Source of the DNA: Oscillospiraceae bacterium
GTDB taxonomy: Bacteria; Bacillota; Clostridia; Oscillospirales; Oscillospiraceae
Assembly (NCBI GenBank): GCA_015067615.1
Contig: SVMD01000019.1
Coordinates: 1 to 35,873 of the forward strand
Direction of reading: 5' to 3'
Length of the DNA: 35,873 bases
In this document: positions 22,494 to 32,294 of the stretch, piece after piece
How the letters are laid out: each line of letters starts with the position of its first letter
How positions within the stretch are numbered: position 1 is the first letter of the stretch
Translations under genes and position numbers: made by a program
The notes under the pieces: model-generated
Told to the model about the DNA's origin: nothing
Databases searched by the model: none
What the model saw: the letters and a program-made list of their open reading frames with translations, nothing else

Positions 22494-22527
22494 AAGTGGA
22501 GCCGATGCAAATCGGCTCCACTTTTTT
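22494..22527 (+). terminator. Rho-independent terminator after glgB
   Basis: 13-bp stem AAGTGGAGCCGAT / ATCGGCTCCACTT, GCAA loop, T-tract of six. Confidence 0.95.
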
Positions 22528-22536
22528 GACGTTTGG

Positions 22537-22593
22537 ATAAATTATCATTTACCTTACGAATTGCGAACACCCTGTAGGGGGCGGCGCCTACAG
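22537..22593. repeat. Partial palindromic repeat 3 (one end only)
   Basis: ATAAATTATCATTTA (22537-22551) is the same end sequence as repeats 1 and 2, but no matching opposite end was found. It is followed by a hairpin CTGTAGG / CCTACAG (22572-22593). Probably a decayed or recombined copy. Confidence 0.5.
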
Positions 22594-22651
22594 CTACCAA
22601 TGCAAACGGTATTCTGTTTCACCTAACCGGAAAAACTGCTCCCTTTTCAAA

Positions 22652-22680
22652 TTGCATTCCCCGGTGGGTCATCCTATAAT
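22652..22680 (+). promoter_or_regulatory. Promoter of the small HTH gene
   Basis: TTGCAT (22652-22657), 17-nt spacer, TATAAT (22675-22680). Confidence 0.82.
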
Positions 22681-22720
22681 AAGAGCAAGACCCGGGGAAT
22701 ACAGCAAAAGGAGCATATTT

Positions 22721-23155
22721 ATGGAACATGAATACTATCTGATCAGCCATCTGACCCTGTTTACCGGACTGACGGACCGGACCATCCGCAACCACATCGC
22801 CGCCGGTTTTTTACAGGGTGAGAAGATCAACGGCCTGTGGCATTTCACCCCGGAGCAGGTGGACGCCTTTCTCCGGCACCCGGCGGTCCGGCCCGGCATT
22901 CTGGCGAAGAACAATTCCATTGTCTACGATTTTCTGGCAGACGGCAAGAAGCAGGAGCCCTGCGGCTGCCTGATCCTGGACCTGCCGGGAGAGGATTCCA
23001 GAAAATGCACGAAGTTTTTCTGCTATGAGATCGCAAAGGGAGAATTCCATGATTTCCGGTTCTCCTATGATTCCGTAGGCGGCACGCCCCGGCTGATCCT
23101 CCGGGGGCCTGTGGAGCATATCCTGCCCCTGGTAACCAGTTATTTTGCCAAATAA
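22721..23155 (+). CDS. Small MerR/excisionase-like HTH protein
   Basis: 144 residues from ATG 22721 (MEHEYYLISH), preceded by AAAAGGAG; the longer open frame overlaps the promoter. The first 50 residues look like a winged-HTH of the MerR/excisionase type (LTDRTIRNHIAAG, then INGLWHFTPEQVDAFL). The C-terminal 90 residues have no recognised family and contain a CGC motif and the stretch DSRKCTKFFCYEI, which could form a small ligand-binding or effector domain. It has its own promoter and terminator. Targets unknown. Confidence 0.75.
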   Translation: MEHEYYLISHLTLFTGLTDRTIRNHIAAGFLQGEKINGLWHFTPEQVDAFLRHPAVRPGILAKNNSIVYDFLADGKKQEPCGCLILDLPGEDSRKCTKFFCYEIAKGEFHDFRFSYDSVGGTPRLILRGPVEHILPLVTSYFAK

Positions 23156-23158
23156 ACG

Positions 23159-23194
23159 AAAAAGATCCGGATGGTTGCCCATCCGGATCTTTTT
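23159..23194. terminator. Bidirectional terminator between HTH gene and purL
   Basis: 11-bp stem GATCCGGATGG / CCATCCGGATC, extended by AAAAA on the left and TTTTT on the right. It also closes the purine operon. Confidence 0.93.
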
Positions 23195-23201
23195 ATTACA
23201 T

Positions 23202-26200
23202 TTAGCCCTTGAAATACTTGACAGCAGCCTCGAACATGCGGATATCGTATTCGCCGGGGACATTGCGGTAGATGCCGGGGGCGATACGCTCGCTGTGGCC
23301 CATCTTACCCAGGACGCGGCCGTCGGGGGAGGTGATGCCCTCGATGGCGAAGATGGAACCGTTGGGGTTGAAGTCGATATTGGAGGTGGCGTTGCCCTCC
23401 AGGTCCACATACTGGGTGGCAATCTGGCCGTTCTTTGCCAGCTCCAGAGCCAGCTCGGGGGAAGCCAGGAACTTGCCCTCGCCGTGGGAGATGGGGACGT
23501 TGACGATGTCGCCCACGTTCATCAGGCTCAGCCAGGGGGACTTGGTGGAGGCGATACGGGTGTGGACAATGCGGCTCTGGTGGCGGTTGATGTTGTTGAA
23601 AGTCAGGGTGGGACAGTTCTCATCGGTGTCGATGATCTTGCCGTAGGGCACCAGACCCAGCTTCACCAGTGCCTGGAAGCCGTTGCAGATACCGCACATC
23701 AGGCCATCCCGATCGTCCAGCAGGCCGGTGACAGCTTCCTTGACGGCGGCGTTGCGGAAGAAAGCGGTGATGAACTTGGCGGAGCCGTCGGGCTCGTCGC
23801 CGCCGGAGAAGCCGCCGGGGATGAAGATCATCTGGGACTCCTTGACCTTGTTGGAGAACTGCTCAACGCTCTTGGCAACGGCATCGGCGGTCAGGTTGCG
23901 GATGACAAAGATCTCAGCCTCAGCACCGGCCCGTTCCACGGCCCGGGCGGAGTCGTACTCGCAGTTGGTGCCGGGGAACACGGGAATCAGGACCTTGGGC
24001 TTGGCAACCTTGACGGCAGGCGCAATGCTGCACTTACCCTCGAAGGAGAAGTTGGGGATCTGGCCCTTATCTTCCTTTGCCTTGGTGGGGTACACATCCT
24101 CCAGGGTGGCGGTGTTCAGGGCGTACAGCTCATCGATGGTGGCGCTATCGCCGTTCAGGGAGATGATGTCATTGTCGGTGGTATGACCGATCTTCATGAC
24201 GCCGGGGATGGACACATCTTCGGTCAGCTCTGCCACCAGGAAGCCCCACAGGCCCAGATGCCAGTTGTCGGCCAGGTTGGACTCGGACTTGAAGCCGATG
24301 TGGTTGCCGAAGGACATCTTCATGACGGCTTCGCCGATGCCATGCTCCACAGCCCAGGCGGCCTTGACCTTGCCGGCCTTGTGCAGCTCATGGAATGCTT
24401 CCCAGGTGGCCTTCAGGCTCTCAGCGGACTCATCAGCGGCACCGAAGAGGTAGACGGGGTGACCGGCTTCCTTGAACTCGGGGCTCAGGACGTCGTTCTT
24501 GTTGATGGGGGCGATGGCGAAGGAGATCAGCGTGGGAGGAACGTCCTTGTCCAGGAAGGTGCCGGACATGGAGTCCTTGCCGCCGATGGCAGCGGCACCC
24601 AGCTCCAGCTGAGCATCCAGAGCACCCAGCAGGGCGGCAAAGGGCTTGCCCCAGCGCTCAGGCTCGTTCTTCAGCTTTTCGAAGAACTCCTGCAGGGTCA
24701 GGTAGGCCAGCTTATAGTCGCAGCCTGCGGCCACCAGCTTGGCAACGGAGTTATAGATAGCGGCGTGAGCGCCGGTGTAGGGATCGATGGACAGGTGGTC
24801 GGGATCGCAGCCCCAGCTGAAGACGGATGCCTGGTCGGTTTCCTGGCCGGGCAGCATGGGCAGGGTGGCTGCCATGGACTGAGCGGGGGTCAGCTGACGC
24901 TTGCCGCCGAAGGGCATGATCACGGAGCCTGCGCCGATGGTGGCGTCGAAACGCTCCACCAGGCCGCGCTGGCTGGCGGTCTTCAGGTCGGATGCCATCT
25001 CCCGCAGGGAGCCGTACAGGGGCTTGGACAGGGGGGACAGGTCCTTCTCGGTAACGTCAACATTTGCGTGCTTCACGGCACCGTTGGTGTCCAGGAAAGC
25101 ACGGCTCAGGTTGGCGATGGTCTGGCCCTTCCAGTGCATGACCATCCGCTCCTCCTCGGTGACGGTGGCGACACGGTAGGCTTCCAGATTTTCCTTCTCA
25201 GCGGCGGCGATGAACTTGTCGGCATCCTCAGCGGCCACGACCACGGCCATACGCTCCTGGGACTCGGAGATGGCCAGCTCGGTGCCGTCCAGGCCGTCGT
25301 ACTTCTTCCGGACAGCGTCCAGCTCGATGATCAGGCCGGGAGCCAGCTCGCCGATGGCCACGGAAACACCGCCTGCGCCGAAGTCATTGCAGCGCTTGAT
25401 CAGACGGGTAACCACGGGGTTCCGGAACAGTCTCTGGATCTTCCGCTCCTCAGGGGCATTGCCCTTCTGGACCTCGGAAGCCATGGTGGTCAGGGACTTC
25501 ATGTTGTGGCTCTTGGAGGAGCCGGTGGCGCCGCCGATGCCGTCACGGCCGGTGCGGCCGCCCAGCAGGACGATCACATCGCCGGGGGCGGGACGCTCGC
25601 GGCGGACGTTATAGGCGGGAGCGGCTGCGACAACAGCGCCGCACTCCAGGCGCTTGGCGATGTAGCCCTCGTGGTACATCTCGGCAACGTGGCCGGTGGC
25701 CAGGCCGATCTGGTTGCCGTAGGAGGAGTAGCCTGCGGCAGCGGTCTGGCAGATCTTACGCTGGGGCAGCTTGCCGGACAGAGTCTCGGCCAGGGTCTTC
25801 CGGGGGTCGCCTGCGCCGGTAACGCGCATGGCCTGATGGACATAGGCACGGCCGGACAGGGGGTCACGGATACAGCCGCCGATACAGGTGGCAGCGCCGC
25901 CGAAGGGCTCGATCTCGGTGGGGTGGTTGTGGGTCTCGTTCTTGAACATCAGCAGCCAGTCCTGCTCCTCGCCGTTGACGGTAGCGGTGACGTGGATGGA
26001 GCAGGCGTTGATCTCCTCAGACTCGTCCAGCTCGGGAGTCAGGCCACGCTTCTTCAGCACCTTGGTGGCGATGGTGGCGATGTCCATGAGGGTCTGGGGC
26101 CGCTTGGCGGCCTTCTCCTCGCCGTAGACCTCGATCCGGGAGGCCAGATACCGCTCATAGGCGGCCTGAACAGCGGGATCATGGATGACGATGTTATCCA

Positions 26201-26894
26201 GGTGAGTGGAGAAGGTGGTGTGGCGGCAGTGGTCGGACCAGTAGGTGTCCACCACCCGGATCTCGGTGATGGTGGGATCCCGATGCTCCTCGGCTGCGAA
26301 GTAGTTCTGCAGGAACTTCAAGTCGTCCAGGTCCATGGCCAGGCCCAGCTTGTCCAGCAGCTGGGAAAGGGCGGCCTCGTCCATGGTGATGAAGCCTTCC
26401 ACGGTGGCAACGGAGCTGGGAACGGCATGCTGTGCAGCCAGAGTCTCAGGCAGCTCCAGGGAAGCCTCCCGGCTCTCCACGGCGTTGATCACGTGCTTCT
26501 TGAAAGCAGCAATCTGCTCCTCGGTAAGGTTACCGTACAGGGCGTAGACCTTAGCGGTGCGGATCAGGGGACGCTCGCCCTGGGAGATAATCTGGATGCA
26601 CTGGGCAGCGGAGTCGGCCCGCTGGTCATACTGACCGGGCAGAGCCTCCACGGCAAAGATGTAAGCACCGGGCAGTTCCAGAGAATCGGACACATTGTCC
26701 AGCTGGGGCTCGGAGAAGACGGTCTTGACCGCGTAGCCGAACAGCTCCTCGGTGATCTTCTCGGCGTCGTAACGGTTGAACAGGCGGACAGCTTCCAGGG
26801 ACTCGATACCCAGCAGATTGCGGCCTTCAGCCAGCAGACCCCGGGCCTCGTTGTCCAGGCCTTCCTTCTTTTCCACAAAAATACGATAAACCAT
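23202..26894 (-). CDS. purL: Phosphoribosylformylglycinamidine synthase, clostridial single-chain form
   Basis: 1230 residues; ATG preceded by AGGAGG. It makes FGAM from FGAR, glutamine and ATP (purine step 4). The synthase part has TYWSDHCRHTTF, KNETHNHPTEIEPFGGAATCIGG and GGVSVAIGELAPG; the C-terminal class I glutaminase has PGTNCEYD, Cys1070 (GICNGFQAL) and His1137 (ISHGEG). The length and N-terminus (MVYRIFVEKKEGLDNEA) match the single-chain PurL of Clostridia and Streptococcus rather than the PurSQL complex of Bacillus. It is the last gene of the purine operon and is separated from purD by a 188-bp gap holding a palindromic repeat. Confidence 0.97.
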   Translation of the reverse strand: MVYRIFVEKKEGLDNEARGLLAEGRNLLGIESLEAVRLFNRYDAEKITEELFGYAVKTVFSEPQLDNVSDSLELPGAYIFAVEALPGQYDQRADSAAQCIQIISQGERPLIRTAKVYALYGNLTEEQIAAFKKHVINAVESREASLELPETLAAQHAVPSSVATVEGFITMDEAALSQLLDKLGLAMDLDDLKFLQNYFAAEEHRDPTITEIRVVDTYWSDHCRHTTFSTHLDNIVIHDPAVQAAYERYLASRIEVYGEEKAAKRPQTLMDIATIATKVLKKRGLTPELDESEEINACSIHVTATVNGEEQDWLLMFKNETHNHPTEIEPFGGAATCIGGCIRDPLSGRAYVHQAMRVTGAGDPRKTLAETLSGKLPQRKICQTAAAGYSSYGNQIGLATGHVAEMYHEGYIAKRLECGAVVAAAPAYNVRRERPAPGDVIVLLGGRTGRDGIGGATGSSKSHNMKSLTTMASEVQKGNAPEERKIQRLFRNPVVTRLIKRCNDFGAGGVSVAIGELAPGLIIELDAVRKKYDGLDGTELAISESQERMAVVVAAEDADKFIAAAEKENLEAYRVATVTEEERMVMHWKGQTIANLSRAFLDTNGAVKHANVDVTEKDLSPLSKPLYGSLREMASDLKTASQRGLVERFDATIGAGSVIMPFGGKRQLTPAQSMAATLPMLPGQETDQASVFSWGCDPDHLSIDPYTGAHAAIYNSVAKLVAAGCDYKLAYLTLQEFFEKLKNEPERWGKPFAALLGALDAQLELGAAAIGGKDSMSGTFLDKDVPPTLISFAIAPINKNDVLSPEFKEAGHPVYLFGAADESAESLKATWEAFHELHKAGKVKAAWAVEHGIGEAVMKMSFGNHIGFKSESNLADNWHLGLWGFLVAELTEDVSIPGVMKIGHTTDNDIISLNGDSATIDELYALNTATLEDVYPTKAKEDKGQIPNFSFEGKCSIAPAVKVAKPKVLIPVFPGTNCEYDSARAVERAGAEAEIFVIRNLTADAVAKSVEQFSNKVKESQMIFIPGGFSGGDEPDGSAKFITAFFRNAAVKEAVTGLLDDRDGLMCGICNGFQALVKLGLVPYGKIIDTDENCPTLTFNNINRHQSRIVHTRIASTKSPWLSLMNVGDIVNVPISHGEGKFLASPELALELAKNGQIATQYVDLEGNATSNIDFNPNGSIFAIEGITSPDGRVLGKMGHSERIAPGIYRNVPGEYDIRMFEAAVKYFKG

Positions 26895-26931
26895 GGGGTA
26901 GTTTTCCTCCTCAGTTTCGATTTTTTCATTT

Positions 26932-27074
26932 GTAGGGCGGGGTCATGACCCCGCCGGTCAGGTTGGATGATTGCCGCAGATTGTACCACAGGCAATGATT
27001 GGTGACCACCCAGCTATAACTTTGCGTTATTCGCAAACCATCAGGTGGTCGGCGGGGTCATGACCCCGCCCTAC
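26932..27074. mobile_element. Palindromic MITE-like repeat 4, purL-purD gap
   Basis: 143 bp bounded by 24-bp perfect inverted arms (26932-26955 and 27051-27074), each starting GTAGG and containing the 20-bp palindrome GGCGGGGTCATGACCCCGCC. Inner hairpins are ATTGCC/GGCAAT, GACCACC/GGTGGTC and TTTGCG/CGCAAA. No coding capacity. It is transcribed as part of the purine operon leader to purL and could fold into a strong structure. Different in sequence from repeats 1-3. Confidence 0.8.
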
Positions 27075-27082
27075 GAGAACAA

Positions 27083-28348
<1,266 letters not shown>

Positions 28349-28390
28349 GGGAATTTTCCTCCGAATTTACAGGTGTTATAAACGCACCGA

Positions 28391-28420
28391 CAGGGGGCAG
28401 CCGGTTTGGGCTGTCCCCTG
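28391..28420 (-). other. Hairpin between purH and purD
   Basis: 12-bp near-perfect stem CAGGGGGCAGCC / GGCTGTCCCCTG (one G-T pair), 6-nt loop, in the 83-nt gap. No T-tract follows on the minus strand, so it is more likely an RNA processing or stability element than a terminator. Confidence 0.45.
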
Positions 28421-28431
28421 AGGTGATTTTC

Positions 28432-29616
28432 TTAGTGGTGGAACAGACGCATGCCGGTGAAGGCCATGACGATGCCGTTCTTGTCGCACTCCTCGATGAC
28501 CAGGTCATCACGGATGGAGCCGCCGGGCTCAGCGATGTACTTGACGCCGGAAGCCACGCCGCGCTTGACGGAGTCGGCGAAGGGGAAGAAGGCGTCGGAG
28601 CCCAGAGCAACAGCGTCACGGGAATCCAGCCATGCCCGCTTCTCTTCGGCGGTCAGGGGCTCGGGACGCTCGGTGAAGTAGTTCTGCCAGATGCCCTCAG
28701 CGCAGACATCTTCCTCGTTGCCGTTGATGTAACCGTCGATGACGTTGTCACGGCCGGGACGGCCCAGATCGGCACGGAAGGGCAGGTTCAGAGTCTTGGG
28801 ATGCTGACGCAGGAACCAGGTATCGGCCTTGCCGCCGGCGAGACGGACACAGTGGACTCTGGACTGCTGACCGGCACCAACACCGATGGCCTGGCCGTCG
28901 TAGGCAAAGCAGACGGAGTTGGACTGGGTGTACTTCAGGGTGATCAGGGAGACAATCAGGTCGATCTTGGCGGACTCGGGCAGCTCCTTGTTGGCGGTGA
29001 CGATGTTCTGCAGCAGATGCTCGCCGATCTTAAAGTTGTTGCGGCCCTGCTCGAAGGTGATGCCGAAGATCTGCTTGCGCTCCTGCTCCTCGGGGACGTA
29101 GTTGGGGTCGATCTTGACCACATTGTAGCCGCCCTTGCGCTTGGACTTCAGGATCTCCAGAGCCTTGTCGGTGTAGCCGGGGGCGATGACGCCGTCGGAG
29201 ACCTCAGGCTTGATGAGGGAAGCGGTCAGCTCGTCGCAGACATCGGACAGGGCAACCCAGTCGCCGAAGGAGCACAGGCGGTCAGCGCCGCGGGCGCGGA
29301 CATAGGCGCAGGCCAGGGGGTTCTCGTCCAGGCCTTCCACATCCTCAACAAAGCAGGCCTTCTTCAGCTCCAGGGGCAGCACCTTGCCCACAGCGGCGGA
29401 GGTGGGGGAAACGTGCTTGAAGGAGGTGGCACAGGGCATGCCGGTGGCTTCCTTCAGCTCCTTGACCAGCTGCCAGGAGTTCAGGGCGTCCATAAAGTTG
29501 ATGTAGCCGGGACGGCCGTTCAGAATCTCGAAGGGCAGATCGCCGCCCTCACGCATATACAGGGAAGCAGGCTTCTGATTGGGGTTGCAGCCGTACTTCA
29601 GCTCAAAGTTCTTCAT
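28432..29616 (-). CDS. purH: AICAR formyltransferase, stand-alone domain
   Basis: 394 residues. It contains only the AICAR transformylase part of bifunctional PurH; the MGS-like IMP cyclohydrolase domain that is normally N-terminal is missing. It transfers a formyl group from 10-formyl-THF to AICAR to give FAICAR. The catalytic segment SFKHVSPTSAAVG carries Lys-His; FADSVKRGVASGVKYIAEPGG (split here as FADSVKRGVASG and KYIAEPGG) and YTQSNSVCFAYDGQ are family motifs. ATG follows AAAGGAG. The following reaction is supplied by the adjacent PurO-type gene, 19 nt upstream in the operon. The symbol purH is used in the domain sense only. Confidence 0.92.
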   Translation of the reverse strand: MKNFELKYGCNPNQKPASLYMREGGDLPFEILNGRPGYINFMDALNSWQLVKELKEATGMPCATSFKHVSPTSAAVGKVLPLELKKACFVEDVEGLDENPLACAYVRARGADRLCSFGDWVALSDVCDELTASLIKPEVSDGVIAPGYTDKALEILKSKRKGGYNVVKIDPNYVPEEQERKQIFGITFEQGRNNFKIGEHLLQNIVTANKELPESAKIDLIVSLITLKYTQSNSVCFAYDGQAIGVGAGQQSRVHCVRLAGGKADTWFLRQHPKTLNLPFRADLGRPGRDNVIDGYINGNEEDVCAEGIWQNYFTERPEPLTAEEKRAWLDSRDAVALGSDAFFPFADSVKRGVASGVKYIAEPGGSIRDDLVIEECDKNGIVMAFTGMRLFHH

Positions 29617-29635
29617 TTCTCTATATACTCCTTTA

Positions 29636-30349
29636 TTAGCAGTGCTTGTTGATGATTCTCTGCTCGACCTCGCGGGTTTCCAGGTCGGTGTAGCGGACGA
29701 ACAGGGAGATCTTGTTGTTCTCGTTCAGGTTGGTCCACAGCTCCTCGGTGAAAGCGTCGATGTCAGCGGGGATGGACACACGCTCGGGCTCGCCCTGGAA
29801 GGTGGGGATCACGGGATTGCCGTCGCAGACGTAGGTGTGCAGGAAGTGGCCCAGGCCGGGGATGGCGGGATACTCCCAGGTGAACCGGGCGCAGGCAGTA
29901 CCCTCGGGATCGGCGGCCTTCAGAATGTTCATCTTGTAGGAGCCGTCGGGGGACTGGAGACCGGAGATTCTGGGGGTCCAGTTGGGGCCGTCGTCCTCAA
30001 ACTGGCGGGTCCGCAGAGCCTGCTCCATGGGCAGGCCCTTCTCCAGGAACTCCCGGATGGTATCGGTCTGGTCACCGTTGGTGACGATCAGGCCGCGGCC
30101 CACCTCACGAACGGGATGGTAGATGATCAGGTGGGGATCCTTCATCAGCGCGGGATCGTGGGCCTCGGTGCGGATGCCGTCGGGCTCCTGGATGAACACA
30201 CGGTTCCGGGAGTTGACGGAGCGGCCCATGATGAAGTAGGCGGCGACGGCCTTCTTGCCGTCGGCGGTGACACCCAGCACGATGCCGCGGCCGGGGTAGG
30301 TATTGCCGTCCAGGCGCTCAGCCATGGACTTGATCTCGTAGACGTTCAT
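29636..30349 (-). CDS. purO: IMP cyclohydrolase, archaeal PurO type
   Basis: 237 residues. It resembles the PurO family of IMP cyclohydrolases (FAICAR to IMP, last step), first known in archaea, and is unrelated to the cyclohydrolase domain of PurH. Supporting stretches are YPGRGIVLGVTADGKKAVAA, YFIMGRSVNSRNRVF and RFTWEYPAIPGLGHFLHTY. Pairing with a transformylase-only PurH in the same operon is strong functional evidence. ATG follows GGAG. A 185-nt gap separates it from purN upstream. Confidence 0.88.
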   Translation of the reverse strand: MNVYEIKSMAERLDGNTYPGRGIVLGVTADGKKAVAAYFIMGRSVNSRNRVFIQEPDGIRTEAHDPALMKDPHLIIYHPVREVGRGLIVTNGDQTDTIREFLEKGLPMEQALRTRQFEDDGPNWTPRISGLQSPDGSYKMNILKAADPEGTACARFTWEYPAIPGLGHFLHTYVCDGNPVIPTFQGEPERVSIPADIDAFTEELWTNLNENNKISLFVRYTDLETREVEQRIINKHC

Positions 30350-30391
30350 GTTCTTTTCTCCTATCGGATTATTTCAGTAAAGCAGCAACCT

Positions 30392-30537
30392 ATAAAAACT
30401 CTTTTTTGATGATTTGGACGAGAGATTTGTACTCAAATTAAGTTTCGGAAATTCCGGAATACTTTGTGTATTGCGGGATTTTTGCAACGCAAAGTTGGGT
30501 GCAAAGATCCGTCCAGATCGCAAAAGGTGAGTTTTTA
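30392..30537. repeat. Inverted-repeat-bounded purN-purO gap
   Basis: TAAAAACTC (30392-30400) and GAGTTTTTA (30529-30537) form a 9-bp inverted repeat around an AT-richer stretch with TTCCGGAA and GCAACGC-type short palindromes. It could be a small palindromic element or could shape the operon message. No gene seen here. Confidence 0.4.
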
Positions 30538-31134
30538 GAGGTGCCCTAAATCAGCGCAGACCTTCTCGGCGGCCTGGGGCAGCAGAATCCACTCTGCCTG
30601 CTCCATGACCCGGCGCTGCAGGATCTCAGGGGTATCGCCGTCTTCAATATAGACAGCCTTCTGGGCGATGATCTCACCGCCGTCGGGGATCTCGTTGACG
30701 AAGTGAACCGTGGCGCCGGTGACCTTGACGCCGTACTTCAGGGCTTCCTCGTGGACCCGCAGGCCGTAGTAGCCTGCACCGCAGAAAGCGGGGATCAGGC
30801 TGGGATGCACATTCAGGATCCGCTTGGGATAGTGGCTGGTAAAGCGCTCCGTCAGGATGGTCATGAAGCCGGCCAGGATGATGATGTCGATACCGTTGCC
30901 ATCCAGGATCTCCATCAGCTTGGTTTCAAAGGCCTCCTGGGAGCCGCATTCCTTTTTCAGAACCACAGCGGTGTCGATACCGGCCTTTTTTGCCCGCTCC
31001 AGGGCATAGGCGTTTGCATTATTGGCAACCACCAGGGTGATCTTGCCGGAATTCAGTACAGAACCCTGGGCATCGATCAGTGCCTGCAGATTGGTGCCGC
31101 CGCCGGAGACCAGAACAGCAATTTTCTTAGCCAT
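30535..31134 (-). CDS. purN: Phosphoribosylglycinamide formyltransferase
   Basis: 199 residues. Transfers formyl from 10-formyl-THF to GAR (purine step 3). It begins MAKKIAVLVSGGGTNLQAL, the PurN N-terminus with the phosphate-binding loop; catalytic motifs are NVHPSLIPAF (Asn, His) and GATVHFVNEIPDGGEIIAQ (His, Asp region). Its ATG overlaps the purM stop in a TAATG arrangement (31134), so translation is coupled. No fused PurU or PurT is present. Confidence 0.97.
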   Translation of the reverse strand: MAKKIAVLVSGGGTNLQALIDAQGSVLNSGKITLVVANNANAYALERAKKAGIDTAVVLKKECGSQEAFETKLMEILDGNGIDIIILAGFMTILTERFTSHYPKRILNVHPSLIPAFCGAGYYGLRVHEEALKYGVKVTGATVHFVNEIPDGGEIIAQKAVYIEDGDTPEILQRRVMEQAEWILLPQAAEKVCADLGHL

Positions 31135-32186
31135 TACAGGATCACCTTTTCCTCGTCATTGGCGATAATCTCGCCGATGACGTATGCATCCTGGCCGTTT
31201 GCCTTCAGGGTCTCCAGAGCCAGCTCCACCTGCTCGGCGGGGACCACGATGCTCATGCCCACGCCCATGTTGTAGGTGTTGAACATGTCGCGCTCGGGGA
31301 TATTGCCCCACTTGGCGATCACATCGAAGATGGGCAGAACCTTGATGGCGCTCTTGTCGATCTTGGCGCAGAGGCCGTCGGGGATGGAGCGGGGAATGTT
31401 CTCATAGAAGCCGCCGCCGGTGATGTGGGAGATGCCCTTGACGCTGCACTTCTCCAGCAGAGCCAGAACAGGCTTGACGTAGATCTTGGTGGGCACCAGC
31501 AGAGCTTCGGCAATGGACTTGCCGCCAAGCTCCTCGCGGGCCACATATAGCTCGGGGTTATTGTTGTCGATGTCGAAGACCTTCCGGCACAGGGAGAAGC
31601 CGTTGGAGTGGATGCCGGTGGAGGGCAGGGCGATGACCACATCGCCAACCGCCATCTTGGTGTTGTCGATGATCTTCTTCTTGTCCACGATGCCCACAGC
31701 AAAGCCGGCCAGGTCGTAGTCCTCCACGGGCATGAGGCCGGGATGCTCAGCGGTCTCGCCGCCGATCAGGGCAGCGCCGGACTGGACACAGCCCTCGGCC
31801 ACGCCGCCCACGATCTCAGCGATCTTTTCGGGGACGTTCTTGCCGCAGGCGATGTAGTCCAGGAAGAACAGGGGCTTTGCGCCCACGCAGATAATGTCGT
31901 TGACGCACATGGCCACGGCATCGATGCCGATGGTGTCATGCTTGTCCATCAGGATAGCCAGCTTCACCTTGGTGCCGCAGCCGTCGGTGCCGGAGACCAG
32001 GACGGGCTCCTCCATGCCGGCAATGGGCAGACCAAAGCAGCCGCCGAAGCCGCCCACATCGTCCAGGCAGCCTTCGTTGCGGGTACGGGCCACGTGCTTC
32101 TTCATCAGCTCCACGGCGCGGTAGCCGGCGGTGATGTCAACACCGGCAGCAGCGTAGCTGGCGGAATGGGAATTCTTGTGATCCAT
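31134..32186 (-). CDS. purM: Phosphoribosylformylglycinamidine cyclo-ligase
   Basis: 350 residues, normal length. Converts FGAM to AIR using ATP (purine step 5). YAAAGVDITAGYRAVELMK is the PurM N-terminus; SGTDGCGTKVKLA, CVNDIICVGAKPLFFLDY and GGETAEHPG are ATP-binding and core motifs; ITGGGFYENIPR closes the family pattern. ATG follows AAAGGAG. The 108-nt gap to purF upstream is filled by a palindromic repeat. Confidence 0.97.
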   Translation of the reverse strand: MDHKNSHSASYAAAGVDITAGYRAVELMKKHVARTRNEGCLDDVGGFGGCFGLPIAGMEEPVLVSGTDGCGTKVKLAILMDKHDTIGIDAVAMCVNDIICVGAKPLFFLDYIACGKNVPEKIAEIVGGVAEGCVQSGAALIGGETAEHPGLMPVEDYDLAGFAVGIVDKKKIIDNTKMAVGDVVIALPSTGIHSNGFSLCRKVFDIDNNNPELYVAREELGGKSIAEALLVPTKIYVKPVLALLEKCSVKGISHITGGGFYENIPRSIPDGLCAKIDKSAIKVLPIFDVIAKWGNIPERDMFNTYNMGVGMSIVVPAEQVELALETLKANGQDAYVIGEIIANDEEKVIL

Positions 32187-32220
32187 TTTAAAAAGCTCCT
32201 TTGTCGCTTTATAATTAATA

Positions 32221-32289
32221 ATTCATAATTACAAATTACAATTTATGGTATTGCCTTCGGCAATCATTTGTAATTTGTAATTGATAATT
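32221..32289. repeat. Palindromic AT-rich repeat, purF-purM gap
   Basis: 15-bp inverted arms AATTACAAATTACAA (32227-32241) and TTGTAATTTGTAATT (32268-32282) enclose ATTGCC-TTC-GGCAAT (32250-32264). The result is one long hairpin in the operon transcript. Different sequence from the other repeats, likely another MITE/REP-type element. Confidence 0.75.
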
Positions 32290-32294
32290 TTGCA

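Noticed and set aside
23145..26948. Very long open frame (over 1200 codons) on the plus strand opposite purL
   Set aside because: It mirrors purL and has the Gly/Val/Leu/Gln/Asp/His-rich composition of antisense shadows in GC-rich codon-biased genes; no ribosome binding site and no recognisable domain.
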